Source: Burkholderiales bacterium
GTDB taxonomy: Bacteria > Pseudomonadota > Gammaproteobacteria > Burkholderiales > Burkholderiaceae_C
Direction of reading: 5' to 3'
Length of the DNA: 64,000 nucleotides
Assembly (NCBI GenBank): GCA_016000265.1
Contig: JAECRL010000004.1
Span: forward strand, 247,431 to 311,430
In this document: positions 1-9,162 of the stretch, in pieces
How positions within the stretch are numbered: position 1 is the stretch's first letter
Layout of the letters: each line of letters starts with the position of its first letter
Notes under the pieces: model-generated
The model's input: only the letters and a program-made list of their open reading frames with translations
Told to the model about the DNA's origin: nothing
The model's database searches: none
Translations under genes and position numbers: made by a program

Positions 1-1214
1 ACAGCACGACCACGCGCAGCCTGCTGAGCGGCACGAACACCATCACCGTGGGCGCCCTGCCCGACATGCTGACCTTCACAAAGGACGGCAGCAAGCTGCT
101 GGTGGCCAACGAAGCCACGCCCAACGCCAGCGGCTACGGCACCCGCACCACCGCGGCCAACGTGTACCCGGCGAGCTTCGGCGCCGGCTCGGCCGACCCG
201 GTCGGCACCGTCAGCATCATCGACATGGCCTCGCGCGCGGTGACGGCCACGGCCAACCCCAACCTGGCCAGCGTGAGCCGCACGGGCAGCGCCCTGCGCA
301 CCAACACGGGCATGGACTTCGAGCCCGAGTACATCGCCGTCAACGCCGCCGGCACCAAGGCCTACGTGTCGCTGCAAGAGGCCAACGGCCTGGGCGTGCT
401 GAACCTGCAGACCGGCCAGTTCGACCAGGTCGTGGGCCTGGGCCTCAAGGACTTCTCGGCCCCGGGCAACGCCATCGACTCGCTCGACAGCACCGGCAAC
501 AGCTACGCGCCCAAGGCCGTCAACGCCAAGGGCCTGTACATGCCCGACGGCGTGGCCACCTACGAGGTCAACGGTCAGACCTACATCGTCACCGCCAACG
601 AGGGTGACTTCCGTGAAGACGACGCCGACCGCGCCCGCGGCAACGCCACCGGCCTGGGCGGCACCGGCGACCTGGCTCGCCTGCGCGTCTCCACCACCGA
701 CTCCGCCCCGGGCAGCTTCGTGGCCGCGGGCGGGCGCTCCTTTTCGATCCTCAACGAGCGGGGCGAGCAGGTCTTCGACAGCGGCAACATGCTGGAGCAA
801 GCCGCCGCCGCCGCGGGCGTCTACGACGACGGCCGCAGCGCCGACAAGGGCGTGGAGCCCGAAGGCGTCGAGATCATGGAGATCAACGGCCGCACCATCG
901 CCTTCATCGGCCTGGAGCGCACCCTCAAGGCCAGCGTGGCCGCCTTCGACATCACCGACCCGGAAAACGTCACCTTCCTCAAGCTGCTGACGTCGGACGT
1001 GGCGCGCGCACCGGAAGGCCTCAAGGGCTTCCGCCTGGGCGACGACTACTACCTGGCCTTCTCCAGCGAGGGCACCAGCGCCACCGCCCCGAACGCCAAC
1101 TACACCACCGCCTTCCACCTGGCCACCGCGGTGCCCGAGCCCGAAACGGGCGCCCTGATGCTGGCCGGTGTGGCCGTGCTGGCCGCCGCGGCGCGCCGCC
1201 GTCGCCAGGGCTGA
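1..1214 (+). CDS. Choice-of-anchor I type beta-propeller protein with PEP-CTERM sorting signal (5' end outside window)
   Basis: The frame is open from base 3, so the start and signal peptide lie upstream of the window. The visible part repeats short beta-propeller-like segments such as GALPDMLTFTKDGSKLLVANE and VSIID, typical of the choice-of-anchor I family of secreted proteins. The C-terminus reads VPEP, then a hydrophobic stretch (about 15 residues), then RRRR: a classical PEP-CTERM signal recognised by exosortase/archaeosortase-type systems, so the protein should be exported and processed at the envelope. No catalytic residues could be assigned. No exosortase gene is present in this window. 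It converges on the rsmG-side gene and is followed by a strong hairpin terminator. Function beyond export is unknown. Confidence 0.85.
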   Translation, partial: STTTRSLLSGTNTITVGALPDMLTFTKDGSKLLVANEATPNASGYGTRTTAANVYPASFGAGSADPVGTVSIIDMASRAVTATANPNLASVSRTGSALRTNTGMDFEPEYIAVNAAGTKAYVSLQEANGLGVLNLQTGQFDQVVGLGLKDFSAPGNAIDSLDSTGNSYAPKAVNAKGLYMPDGVATYEVNGQTYIVTANEGDFREDDADRARGNATGLGGTGDLARLRVSTTDSAPGSFVAAGGRSFSILNERGEQVFDSGNMLEQAAAAAGVYDDGRSADKGVEPEGVEIMEINGRTIAFIGLERTLKASVAAFDITDPENVTFLKLLTSDVARAPEGLKGFRLGDDYYLAFSSEGTSATAPNANYTTAFHLATAVPEPETGALMLAGVAVLAAAARRRRQG

Positions 1215-1298
1215 GCCAAGCTCAGCCGCAAACCAGAACGGCCGACCCCGCAAAGGGGCGGCCGCAGGGCACGTGCTCAGGGAAGCCCTCGCAGGTCG

Positions 1299-1331
1299 AC
1301 AGCCGCCTCAAACGGGGCGGCTGTTCTTTTT
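1299..1331 (+). terminator. Rho-independent terminator of the PEP-CTERM gene
   Basis: A perfect 9-bp inverted repeat (ACAGCCGCC at 1299-1307, GGCGGCTGT at 1316-1324) with an 8-base loop is followed by TCTTTTT. The U-rich tail is on the plus strand only, so it serves the PEP-CTERM gene. It overlaps the last codons of the convergent minus-strand gene. Confidence 0.75.
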
Positions 1332-1844
1332 GGGGTTGCCCTTTTTGGGGTTGCCCTTTTGGGGGGTGGTCTTTTTCGGGCTGGTCTTTTGCCTGGGGGA
1401 TGAAGAGGTCGCCTGGCGCGGGGCGCGGGTGACCGGCTTCGCGCTGGGGGGGCCCGGCTTGCGCGCATCCTTGGGCACATCCTTGCGGACCACTTTGCCC
1501 CCCGTCTTGAGCGCTGCTTCAGACCTGGCTTTGGTACCGACTTTCGTCCCAGGTTTGACGCCCGAGGGGGCCTTGCTGGAGTCGCCCCGAAGCCGATCGC
1601 CGCTGGGCTGCGCCCCCGCCACTCGGCGATCCGAGGCCTTCACAACCGGCTTGGCCCCGCGATCACCATTCAACTCAGGCTGAGGCGCGAACAAAGGCAT
1701 GTCCGGGTGCCAGCCTTTCGGGGGCGGCACTTCCACGGCGCGGCTGATGCCCGGCTCGGCCGAGGCCGAGGACGAGGGCTCGGCCAGGGCCACACCCCAA
1801 ACACAGACCGACAACAGCGCGCCCGACAACCGCCCAAAGCTCAA
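1308..1844 (-). CDS. Hypothetical exported protein with Lys/Pro/Ser-rich C-terminus
   Basis: A 178-residue frame begins with a TTG codon at 1844 that overlaps the rsmG stop (TTGA), suggesting translational coupling to rsmG. Residues 1-21 look like a signal peptide (hydrophobic LSGALLSVCVWGVALA, then AEPSS). After a short conserved-looking patch (PPPKGWHPDMPLFAP, about residues 40-54) the rest is low-complexity and strongly basic, ending in repeated P-K-K and G-N-P-K-K units. I do not recognise a family. In many Burkholderiales the genes after rsmG are parA-parB; here this gene holds that place. The basic tail may simply be a disordered, cell-wall or nucleic-acid binding segment. TTG start and low complexity make the gene call moderate. 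Confidence 0.55.
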   Translation of the reverse strand: MSFGRLSGALLSVCVWGVALAEPSSSASAEPGISRAVEVPPPKGWHPDMPLFAPQPELNGDRGAKPVVKASDRRVAGAQPSGDRLRGDSSKAPSGVKPGTKVGTKARSEAALKTGGKVVRKDVPKDARKPGPPSAKPVTRAPRQATSSSPRQKTSPKKTTPQKGNPKKGNPKKNSRPV

Positions 1845-2662
1845 ACTCGCCTCCGCATCCAGACCAGGCAGCGCTCGGCGTCCAGACCCGGCACCTGCAA
1901 AGGTTCCACGTGAAACACATCGATGTCGGCGGGCAGTTCAGCCAGCTCGTCGTCCGGCGCCCTGCCCTTCATGGCCATCCACACGCCCCCGTCGGCGAGG
2001 CGCTCGCGGGTCAAGGACACGAAGTCCACCAGGGAGGCGAACGCCCGCGAGGTGACGATGTCATGCTGGGTGCGCAGGTCCTCCACGCGGGCATGTTCAC
2101 CGCGCAAATTGGGCAGGCGCAGCTCGGCCGCCACCTGGCGGATGAAAGCCGCCTTCTTGCCCACCGTGTCCACGCAGGTCACCTGCACATCGGGGCGAGC
2201 GATGGCCAGCAGCACACCCGGCAGCCCCCCGCCGCTGCCCACGTCGAGCAGGCGCACGGGCGGCATCGGCGCCACAGCGCCCGGCTCAGCCGGGTGTTTC
2301 TCCAGGTGCCGGCCCGAGCGCTGGTTCAGGTACCCAGCCAGGTGCGGCAGCACCGCCAGGCAGTCACTGAGGTGGTGGGTGAACATCTCCGGCGCATCGC
2401 GCAGGGCGGTCAGGTTGTAGGTGCCGTTCCAGTGCGACAGCATGCCCATGTAGGCCGCGCATCGCTGACGCTGGGCCTCATCCAGGCTCACCCCGAGGGC
2501 CTCGAGCACGGGCGCCAGCGCGTCCACCCACTGCGCCTCGGACCAGTGCACGGCGCGTGATGGCGCGGCCTTCGGGCCCTGACGAGGCTGGGGCCGAGGG
2601 CCCGAGGGCGCCCCGCTGCCGGTGTAATTGCTGTGCCCCAGGGGGCGCTTGTAGCCCTTCAT
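1841..2662 (-). CDS. rsmG: 16S rRNA (guanine527-N7)-methyltransferase RsmG
   Basis: RsmG (GidB) methylates N7 of G527 in 16S rRNA with S-adenosylmethionine. The Rossmann SAM-binding motif is clear ([16 protein letters not shown], about residues 138-153), followed by [14 protein letters not shown] and the conserved VTSRAFASL stretch. At 273 residues it is longer than the usual ~210 because of a Pro/Gly/Arg-rich N-terminal extension of about 40 residues that precedes the family core. The ATG at 2662 overlaps the mnmG stop by 4 bases (ATGA), the usual mnmG-rsmG coupling. A parS-like palindrome lies inside the 3' part of the gene, encoding FHVEPL. Confidence 0.95.
   Translation of the reverse strand: MKGYKRPLGHSNYTGSGAPSGPRPQPRQGPKAAPSRAVHWSEAQWVDALAPVLEALGVSLDEAQRQRCAAYMGMLSHWNGTYNLTALRDAPEMFTHHLSDCLAVLPHLAGYLNQRSGRHLEKHPAEPGAVAPMPPVRLLDVGSGGGLPGVLLAIARPDVQVTCVDTVGKKAAFIRQVAAELRLPNLRGEHARVEDLRTQHDIVTSRAFASLVDFVSLTRERLADGGVWMAMKGRAPDDELAELPADIDVFHVEPLQVPGLDAERCLVWMRRRV
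1902..1917. promoter_or_regulatory. parS-like ParB-binding site 1 (inside rsmG)
   Basis: The 16-mer GGTTCCACGTGAAACA differs from the parS consensus TGTTNCACGTGAAACA only at the first base. The CACGTG core is at 1907-1912. Palindromic, so it is strandless. Confidence 0.75.
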
Positions 2663-4779
2663 GCCGCCTCCCCCGTGGCCTGGGACGGGGCGGCTGTGTC
2701 AGCAGCTGACCCGCCGGTTGACTCCGCGGCGAAGCCCTTGAAGCGCCCCTTCTTCAGGTGGATCAACAAGAGGGAGATGGCCGCGGGGGTGATGCCCGAG
2801 ATCCGCGAGGCCTGGCCCAGCGTCTGCGGGCGGTGCTTGCTGAGCTTCTGACGGGCCTCGATGCTCAGGGCCGACACGGCCAGGTAGTCCAACTCGTCGG
2901 GCAGGCGGAGGTGCTCGAAATGCGCCGCGCGCTCCACCTCGTCGTTCTGTTTGTCGATGTAGCCCGCGTACTTCACGCTGACCTCCACCTGCTCCAGCAC
3001 CGCCCTCGCCAAAGGCTCACCCAACTGCTCGGTCAGGGACGCGCGGTTGACCACGGGGGCCGCGGTGGTTTCACGTGAAACACCGGCAGCCACCGCGCCA
3101 ACGGCAGCAGCCCCTGCGGCGATGGCCCCCGCCTCCGCCACCTGGTCGTAGCCCACACCCGGCCGACGCAACAGGTCGGCCAAGCGATACTCGCGCTCCA
3201 GGGCCTTGCCCAGCAGGCGTTCGGCGTCGGGCGCGGGCAACGTGGCCGGGCGCACCCAGGTCGACCGCAGCCGCTCTGTTTCACGTGAAACCGCGTCGCG
3301 CTTGCGGTTGAAGGCCGCCCAGCGCACGTCACCCACCAGGCCCAGTTCGCGGCCGATTTCGGTCAGACGCATGTCGGCGTTGTCCTCGCGCAGCTGCAGG
3401 CGGAACTCCGCGCGGCTGGTGAACATGCGGTAGGGCTCGGTCACGCCCTGCGTGGTCAAGTCGTCGGCCAGCACACCCAGGTAAGCCTGGTCCCGGCGCA
3501 GCGTGAACGGCCCGCGGCCTTGCGCCTGCAGGGCCGCGTTCACACCCGCGAACAGGCCTTGCGCGGCCGCCTCTTCGTAACCCGTCGTGCCATTGATCTG
3601 GCCCGCGAAAAACAGGCCCTGGATGGGCTTGGTCTCGAAAGTGGGCTTCAGCTCCCGCGGGTCGAAGTAGTCGTACTCGATGGCGTAGCCCGGCCGCAGG
3701 ATGTAGGCGTTCTCCAGGCCCGGCATGGAGCGCAGGGCATTGAGCTGGATGTCGAACGGCAGCGAGGTGCTGATGCCGTTCGGGTAGAACTCGTTCGTCG
3801 TCAGCCCCTCCGGCTCCAGGAAGATCTGGTGCGAGTCCTTGTCGGCGAAGCGGTTGATCTTGTCCTCGATGGACGGGCAGTAACGCGGCCCCACCCCCTC
3901 GATCACCCCGGTGAACATCGGGCTGCGGTCGAAGCCGGAGCGGATGATGTCGTGCGTCTGCTGGCTGGTGTGCGTGATCCAGCATGGCAACTGACGCGGG
4001 TGCTGTTGCGGCGAGCCCAGGAAGCTGAACACCGGCACGTCCGGGCCCGTGGGCGCAGACAGCGGCGCACCGGGGGAGCCCCAGCCGCCCACCCGGCCCA
4101 CGCCGTCTCCCGGCTGCTCGCTCAACTTGCTGAAGTCGATGCTGCGGCCGTCGATGCGCGGCGGCGTGCCGGTCTTCAGGCGACCTTGCGGCAGCTTGAG
4201 CTCCTTCAGGCGAGCCGACAGCGTCACCGCCGGCGGGTCACCCGCGCGCCCGGCGCTGTGGTTCTGCAGCCCGATGTGGACCTTGCCATCCAGGAAGGTG
4301 CCGGCCGTCAGCACCACCGCGCGCGCACGAAAGCGGATGCCCACCTGGGTGACGGCGCCCACCACCCGGGCGCCCTCGCCATCGCCCTCGACCATGAGGT
4401 CGTCGACCGCCTGCTGGAAGACCCACAGGTTCGGCTGGTTCTCCAGGCGATGGCGGATGGCGGCCTTGTACAGGATGCGGTCGGCCTGCGCGCGGGTGGC
4501 CCGCACCGCGGGGCCCTTGCTGGCGTTGAGGATGCGGAACTGGATGCCGCCCTCGTCCGTGGCCTCGGCCATGGCCCCGCCCAGCGCGTCCACCTCCTTG
4601 ACGAGGTGGCCTTTGCCGATGCCCCCGATGGACGGGTTGCAGCTCATCTGCCCCAGCGTCTCGATGTTGTGGGTCAGCAGCAGCGTGGCGCAGCCCATGC
4701 GCGCCGCCGCCAGCGCGGCCTCGGTGCCCGCGTGGCCTCCACCGACCACGATGACGTCAAATTCCTGGGGATACAGCAT
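2659..4779 (-). CDS. mnmG: tRNA uridine-5-carboxymethylaminomethyl(34) synthesis enzyme MnmG
   Basis: MnmG (GidA) is the FAD-dependent partner of MnmE in making cmnm5U34 in tRNAs. The ATG at 4779 gives [20 protein letters not shown], the normal family start, with the dinucleotide-binding [10 protein letters not shown]; the open frame continues upstream but with no family similarity. Other landmarks are [14 protein letters not shown] and RTGTPPR-type motifs near residue 275. At 706 residues it exceeds the usual ~630-650, partly through an Ala/Gly-rich insert near residue 570-600. Two parS-like palindromes lie within the gene, each read as VSRET in frame; one sits in the Ala/Gly insert. It is first of the mnmG-rsmG operon. 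Its partner mnmE is also in this window at 19565-21001. Confidence 0.97.
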   Translation of the reverse strand: MLYPQEFDVIVVGGGHAGTEAALAAARMGCATLLLTHNIETLGQMSCNPSIGGIGKGHLVKEVDALGGAMAEATDEGGIQFRILNASKGPAVRATRAQADRILYKAAIRHRLENQPNLWVFQQAVDDLMVEGDGEGARVVGAVTQVGIRFRARAVVLTAGTFLDGKVHIGLQNHSAGRAGDPPAVTLSARLKELKLPQGRLKTGTPPRIDGRSIDFSKLSEQPGDGVGRVGGWGSPGAPLSAPTGPDVPVFSFLGSPQQHPRQLPCWITHTSQQTHDIIRSGFDRSPMFTGVIEGVGPRYCPSIEDKINRFADKDSHQIFLEPEGLTTNEFYPNGISTSLPFDIQLNALRSMPGLENAYILRPGYAIEYDYFDPRELKPTFETKPIQGLFFAGQINGTTGYEEAAAQGLFAGVNAALQAQGRGPFTLRRDQAYLGVLADDLTTQGVTEPYRMFTSRAEFRLQLREDNADMRLTEIGRELGLVGDVRWAAFNRKRDAVSRETERLRSTWVRPATLPAPDAERLLGKALEREYRLADLLRRPGVGYDQVAEAGAIAAGAAAVGAVAAGVSRETTAAPVVNRASLTEQLGEPLARAVLEQVEVSVKYAGYIDKQNDEVERAAHFEHLRLPDELDYLAVSALSIEARQKLSKHRPQTLGQASRISGITPAAISLLLIHLKKGRFKGFAAESTGGSAADTAAPSQATGEAA
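3067..3082. promoter_or_regulatory. parS-like ParB-binding site 2 (inside mnmG)
   Basis: GGTTTCACGTGAAACA matches the parS consensus TGTTTCACGTGAAACA at 15 of 16 positions. It lies in the Ala/Gly-rich insert of mnmG, where it encodes GVSRET. Confidence 0.8.
3277..3292. promoter_or_regulatory. parS-like ParB-binding site 3 (inside mnmG)
   Basis: TGTTTCACGTGAAACC matches parS at 15 of 16 positions, 210 bases from site 2. It encodes AVSRET in the mnmG frame. Confidence 0.8.
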
Positions 4780-4881
4780 AGGTCTGCCTGCCACATTTTT
4801 AAGCAACCTTCCATTGTACCGAGAAGGCGCTCCCCGCGGCAGCCGCGACACGCGAATCCATGGGAACGGCACAATGGCGGC

Positions 4882-5145
4882 ATGCACTGCCGACCCGGAT
4901 GCGCCGCGTGCTGCATCGCCCCCTCCATCAGCTCGCCCCTGCCCGGCCTGCCTCAAGGCAAACCCGCGGGCGTGCCCTGCCCCCACCTCGACAGCGACCT
5001 GCGCTGCCTGCTCTTCGGCAGCCCCCTGCGCCCCGCCGTGTGTGGCTCACTCCAACCCTCGGTCGAGATGTGCGGCGACACGCGCGAACAAGCGCTGCGC
5101 TGGCTGGGTCACCTCGAAGAAGCGACTCGCCAGCCAACCGACTGA
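4882..5145 (+). CDS. YkgJ family cysteine cluster protein
   Basis: An 87-residue protein starting [19 protein letters not shown], with the CxxCC-type cluster and further cysteines at VPCPHL, LRCLLF, AVCGSLQ and EMCGD. This spacing is that of the YkgJ family (CxCxxCC zinc- or iron-binding proteins of unknown role). The ATG at 4882 was chosen because the family begins immediately before the first cysteine cluster; the frame is open far upstream as antisense to mnmG, without similarity. It is divergent from mnmG (102-base spacer) and convergent with the desaturase-like gene. Cytoplasmic metal binding is inferred from the cysteines. Confidence 0.85.
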   Translation: MHCRPGCAACCIAPSISSPLPGLPQGKPAGVPCPHLDSDLRCLLFGSPLRPAVCGSLQPSVEMCGDTREQALRWLGHLEEATRQPTD

Positions 5146-5188
5146 AGCCGGGGCCGCGGCGGGCGGCGGGGCCGACGCCGCGCTCGAC

Positions 5189-6256
<1,068 letters not shown>

Positions 6257-6338
6257 GGCTGAGCTCTTGCTTTGACAACGCTTGAACCATAAGGACAAGC
6301 GCCGCGCTTGTCGCCCGGGGAAGCCCTTTCGAGGGGCG

Positions 6339-6360
6339 TTAAACCCCTTGAGTAAGGGGT
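6339..6360 (-). terminator. Probable terminator after the ychJ-like gene
   Basis: Inverted repeat ACCCCTT (6343-6349) / AAGGGGT (6354-6360) with a 4-base loop. Read on the minus strand it is followed by TTTAAC, a short U-tract, just downstream of the gene ending at 6379. Confidence 0.5.
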
Positions 6361-6378
6361 GGGCCGGTTTGAGCTGAA

Positions 6379-6813
6379 TCAGCCCGGTGCGGCTTCGTCC
6401 AGCGCCCGGGTGTACAGCCAGCGACCGCCCTCTCGCACGAAGCCGCTGCGCTCGGTGAAGCGATGGGCGCGCCCGCCCAGCTTGCTGCGCGCCACGAACG
6501 TCACCTCCCCCTCGTCGGGCCCGCACAGGCGAGTGGACTTCACCTCCAGCCCCAGCCAGCGCAAGCCCGCCTCGGGCGCGTCGAGGCCCTGCGGGCGGTG
6601 ATCGGGGTGCCAGGTGTCCATCAGGTAGCCGCGCAGGTCCAGCACGAAGGCGCAGTAGCGCGAACGCATGAGGGCCTCCGGATCGGGCGCCAGCAGGTGC
6701 AGCGGGCCGGCGTGCCAGCGACCGCAGCACTCGGCGTAGACCGGGCCGCGCCCACAGGGACAGGCCGAGTCGGGGAGGATGGCGGGGGGCATGGTGGGGG
6801 CCGCCACGCTCAC
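6379..6813 (-). CDS. YchJ / UPF0225 family protein (SEC-C type metal-binding motif)
   Basis: A 144-residue protein with the N-terminal CPCGRGPVYAECCGRWH motif, a SEC-C-like zinc-binding cluster, followed by the family segment ALMRSRYCAFV and GYLMDTWHPDHRP, then FVARSKLGGRAHRFTERSGFVREGGRWLY. This is the YchJ family (NTF2-like fold) of unknown function. The GTG at 6813 overlaps the preceding stop (GTGA), so coupling favours it; an ATG at 6792 (137 residues) is an equally reasonable start and is nearer the family start. It is second in a two-gene unit with the membrane protein upstream. Confidence 0.85.
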   Translation of the reverse strand: MSVAAPTMPPAILPDSACPCGRGPVYAECCGRWHAGPLHLLAPDPEALMRSRYCAFVLDLRGYLMDTWHPDHRPQGLDAPEAGLRWLGLEVKSTRLCGPDEGEVTFVARSKLGGRAHRFTERSGFVREGGRWLYTRALDEAAPG

Positions 6814-7778
6814 AGCTCCCGGTCGGCCGCCCGCAGGGCCAGGTAGATCTCGCAAACGCCCCGCAGGTAGACCAAGGTGGGCAACACCAGCGCCACAGCG
6901 AAGACCATGCCCCCCCCCACCGACGCCGCCGAGATGTACGACAGCGTGCGCGCCGGCACCGCGGCCACGTCGGAGATCAGCACCGTCTTGCCGAACAAAC
7001 CGGCCATGAGCGCCTGCGGCGGGATGTCCACGCCCAGCATCAGGACGGACACCTCGGCCATGACCCGCCCCCCCACCAGCACCATCACGCTGGTGGCCGC
7101 GCCGACCAGGCCCGTGGCCAGGCTCAAGCCGCCCATGAGCACGGCGGCCTGCAGCAACCGCTCGCGGATCAGGCGAAACAGCATCAGCACGGCCTGCCAG
7201 GACGACGCGCCCGCCCACACCGTGGGCCCGGTCAGGGGCGCGACGACCGCCACCGCCGCCAGCATCGTCAGGCCGATGATCAGCACCGTGGCGGGCACCA
7301 CCAGCACGAACACCCAGGGCCCGACGCGCGGCAGGCCGCTGAGCCAGTACAGGCCCAGCAGCGCGGCGGCCAGCGCCGCCCCCACCGACAGCATCACCAG
7401 CAAGGCCAGCAGCACCCGGTGGCCGATGCCCAGGGCATCCTCCAGCGCCTGCCAGACGTCGCGCACCGGGCGGCCCATGGCGCGGTCCATCAGCAACAAG
7501 CCGGCGGCGTTGCTGCCGTAGAAAGCCACGAACAAGGCCGCGGTGCCCTGGCCGATGGCCCAGTTCAACTCGTTGCGGCCGAAAGACGCCACCGCCGTCG
7601 CCATCGCGAGGCCCGCGCCGCAAAACACCCCCAGCAGCATGTAGAGCGCGCGCCCATCGCGCACGGCCTCGATGCTCGACAGCACCCGCACCAGGGCCTG
7701 CCACCAGTCAAAACGCCGCACCGCAGCGGGGTGCATCGGGTCGGCAACAGGGGCTACGGGGCTCATGAAATGGGACAT
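6810..7778 (-). CDS. Multi-pass membrane protein, unknown function
   Basis: A 322-residue protein with about six or seven hydrophobic segments, including ALYMLLGVFCGAGLAMATAV, ALFVAFYGSNAAGLLL, VLLALLVMLSVGAALAAALLG, VFVLVVPATVLIIGLTML, a central Gly/Ala/Val-rich stretch and MVFAVALVLPTLVYL near the end. The first ~30 residues are soluble. I do not recognise a family with a known activity; it resembles conserved betaproteobacterial membrane proteins of unknown role. The 3' end overlaps the YchJ-like gene by 4 bases. A 235-base spacer separates it from the divergent RRM gene. Confidence 0.8.
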   Translation of the reverse strand: MSHFMSPVAPVADPMHPAAVRRFDWWQALVRVLSSIEAVRDGRALYMLLGVFCGAGLAMATAVASFGRNELNWAIGQGTAALFVAFYGSNAAGLLLMDRAMGRPVRDVWQALEDALGIGHRVLLALLVMLSVGAALAAALLGLYWLSGLPRVGPWVFVLVVPATVLIIGLTMLAAVAVVAPLTGPTVWAGASSWQAVLMLFRLIRERLLQAAVLMGGLSLATGLVGAATSVMVLVGGRVMAEVSVLMLGVDIPPQALMAGLFGKTVLISDVAAVPARTLSYISAASVGGGMVFAVALVLPTLVYLRGVCEIYLALRAADREL

Positions 7779-8013
7779 CGACGGGGGTGAATGGCCTTCG
7801 ATGATAGGGGCTACTCCCTAGAAAAACCTGAGGGGAGACCGCCACAAGGGACGAAGAGTGTTGACATCAGCTCAAAAATTTGGGCGCGAAACGCTTTTCG
7901 AACGCAAAAGCTTCACCCATAATGTTCTGGTCTGTGTCTGGAAGCGACACCGTCTTTGGAATGGGTCCTGATGGGTTGAAGCTCCGCATGGTTACTTTGA
8001 AAGGGGCTCTCTC

Positions 8014-8466
8014 GTGGGCAACAAACTTTACGTGGGCAATCTGGCCTACAGCGTGCGCGATCAGGATCTGCAAGATGCTTTCGCCGAATTCGGCGCCGTC
8101 AGCTCGGCCAAGGTCATGATGGACCGTGAAACCGGCCGCTCCAAGGGCTTCGGTTTCGTGGAAATGGGCTCTGACGCTGAAGCGCAAGCCGCCATCAACG
8201 GCCTGAACGGTCAGCCCGTGGCTGGTCGCGCGATCGTGGTCAACGAAGCTCGCCCCCGTGAAGAGCGTCCCGCTGGTTTCCGCAGCCCCTACGGTGGTGG
8301 CAACGGCGGCGGCGGCAATGGTGGTGGCGGCTTCGGCGGCGGCCGTCGTGAAGGCGGCGGCGGTGGCTACGGTGGCGGCGGCGGTGGCCGTCGCGAAGGC
8401 GGCGGTGGTGGCTACGGCGGTGGCCGTGGCGACGGCGGCGGCGGCTACGGCCGTGGCGGCTACTGA
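8014..8466 (+). CDS. Glycine-rich RNA-binding protein, single RRM
   Basis: A 150-residue protein with one RRM: RNP2 KLYVGNL near residues 4-10 and RNP1 SKGFGFVEM near 43-51, followed by a C-terminal tail of Gly-rich repeats with Tyr and Arg-Arg-Glu units (residues ~90-150). Bacterial proteins of this type bind single-stranded RNA and are often cold-induced; the tail resembles RGG/GYG segments. The start is GTG at 8014, preceded by GAAAGGGG about 8 bases upstream. The 235-base leader region is long, compatible with post-transcriptional control, and the gene ends in a strong terminator. Role in RNA chaperoning is inferred from the family. Confidence 0.93.
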   Translation: MGNKLYVGNLAYSVRDQDLQDAFAEFGAVSSAKVMMDRETGRSKGFGFVEMGSDAEAQAAINGLNGQPVAGRAIVVNEARPREERPAGFRSPYGGGNGGGGNGGGGFGGGRREGGGGGYGGGGGGRREGGGGGYGGGRGDGGGGYGRGGY

Positions 8467-8508
8467 TTGATGCCCCTTGACGGTCCGAGAGGCCGTCATG
8501 CATCCGAG

Positions 8509-8536
8509 AAGGCGACACCCACGTGTCGCCTTTTTC
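8509..8536 (+). terminator. Rho-independent terminator of the RRM gene
   Basis: Perfect 10-bp stem AAGGCGACAC (8509-8518) / GTGTCGCCTT (8523-8532) with a 4-base loop, followed by TTTCTTT. Confidence 0.85.
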
Positions 8537-8659
8537 TTTGGGCCGCGCGTTGAAGGGGTGTCGCGATGGAGACATCTCGACACACGGGCCCGGCACGCTC
8601 CCCGCAAAATGCCGGTCAGACCGCCTCCACCCGGTGCGGCCACCTCACAGGACCTCACC

Positions 8660-9142
8660 ATGCTGTATTCCCCCCTCACCCCTTCGACAACGCTGTCGCG
8701 CCTGACGGCCGCCGTGCTGCTGGCCGGCGCGGCCGTGGCCTCGGCCGCACACGCATCCGGCATCAACGTGGGGGTGAGCGTCGGCGTCAGCCAGCCCGGC
8801 TTCTACGGCCGCGTCGACATCGGCGACCAGCGGCCCGTGCTGCTGTACCCGCAGCCGGTCATCATCCAGTCTTCACCCTACGGCCACCGCCAGCGCCCCA
8901 TCTACATGCGCGTGCCCCCGGGCCACTCGAAGAACTGGGGGCGCTACTGCGCTCAGTACGGGGCCTGCGGCCAACCGGTGTACTTCGTGCGCGACAACGG
9001 CCGAAACGACCGCCGCGATGACCGCCGGGACGACCACCGCGACCACGGCGGCTGGGATCGCCACGACCACGATGACCATGGCCACGATCACGGTCACGGC
9101 AAGGGCCACAACGGCCGAGGCCACGGCCGCGGTCGGGATTGA
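8660..9142 (+). CDS. Exported protein with His/Asp-rich C-terminal tail
   Basis: A 160-residue protein. Residues ~1-31 form a signal peptide (LTAAVLLAGAAVASAAHAS). The middle is a small domain with VGVSVGVSQPGFYGRVDIG and a YPQPVIIQ segment, also found in uncharacterised betaproteobacterial exported proteins; two cysteines (YCAQYGACGQPVYF) could form a disulphide. The last ~45 residues are RNDRRDD repeats followed by alternating His, Asp and Gly, a likely divalent-metal-binding tail. The ATG at 8660 was chosen because it begins the signal peptide; the open frame upstream runs through the preceding terminator. Metal binding is inference from composition. Confidence 0.75.
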   Translation: MLYSPLTPSTTLSRLTAAVLLAGAAVASAAHASGINVGVSVGVSQPGFYGRVDIGDQRPVLLYPQPVIIQSSPYGHRQRPIYMRVPPGHSKNWGRYCAQYGACGQPVYFVRDNGRNDRRDDRRDDHRDHGGWDRHDHDDHGHDHGHGKGHNGRGHGRGRD

Positions 9143-9162
9143 GCCCGGTCGCGCTGGGCTCA
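9140..9162. terminator. Hairpin between convergent genes
   Basis: TGAGCCC (9140-9146) and GGGCTCA (9156-9162) form a perfect 7-bp inverted repeat. Its outer three bases on each side are the stop codons of the two convergent genes. No U-tract follows on either strand, so termination is only possible, not shown. Confidence 0.4.

Noticed and set aside
7861..7923. TTGACA at 7861 and CATAAT at 7918 as the promoter of the RRM gene
   Set aside because: The two hexamers are 51 bases apart and cannot form one promoter; neither has a good partner at 16-18 bases, so no promoter is called.
8280..8460. Repetitive GGC/GGT-rich block as a possible repeat array or CRISPR
   Set aside because: It is the coding sequence of the glycine-rich tail of the RRM protein; there are no unique spacers of constant length.
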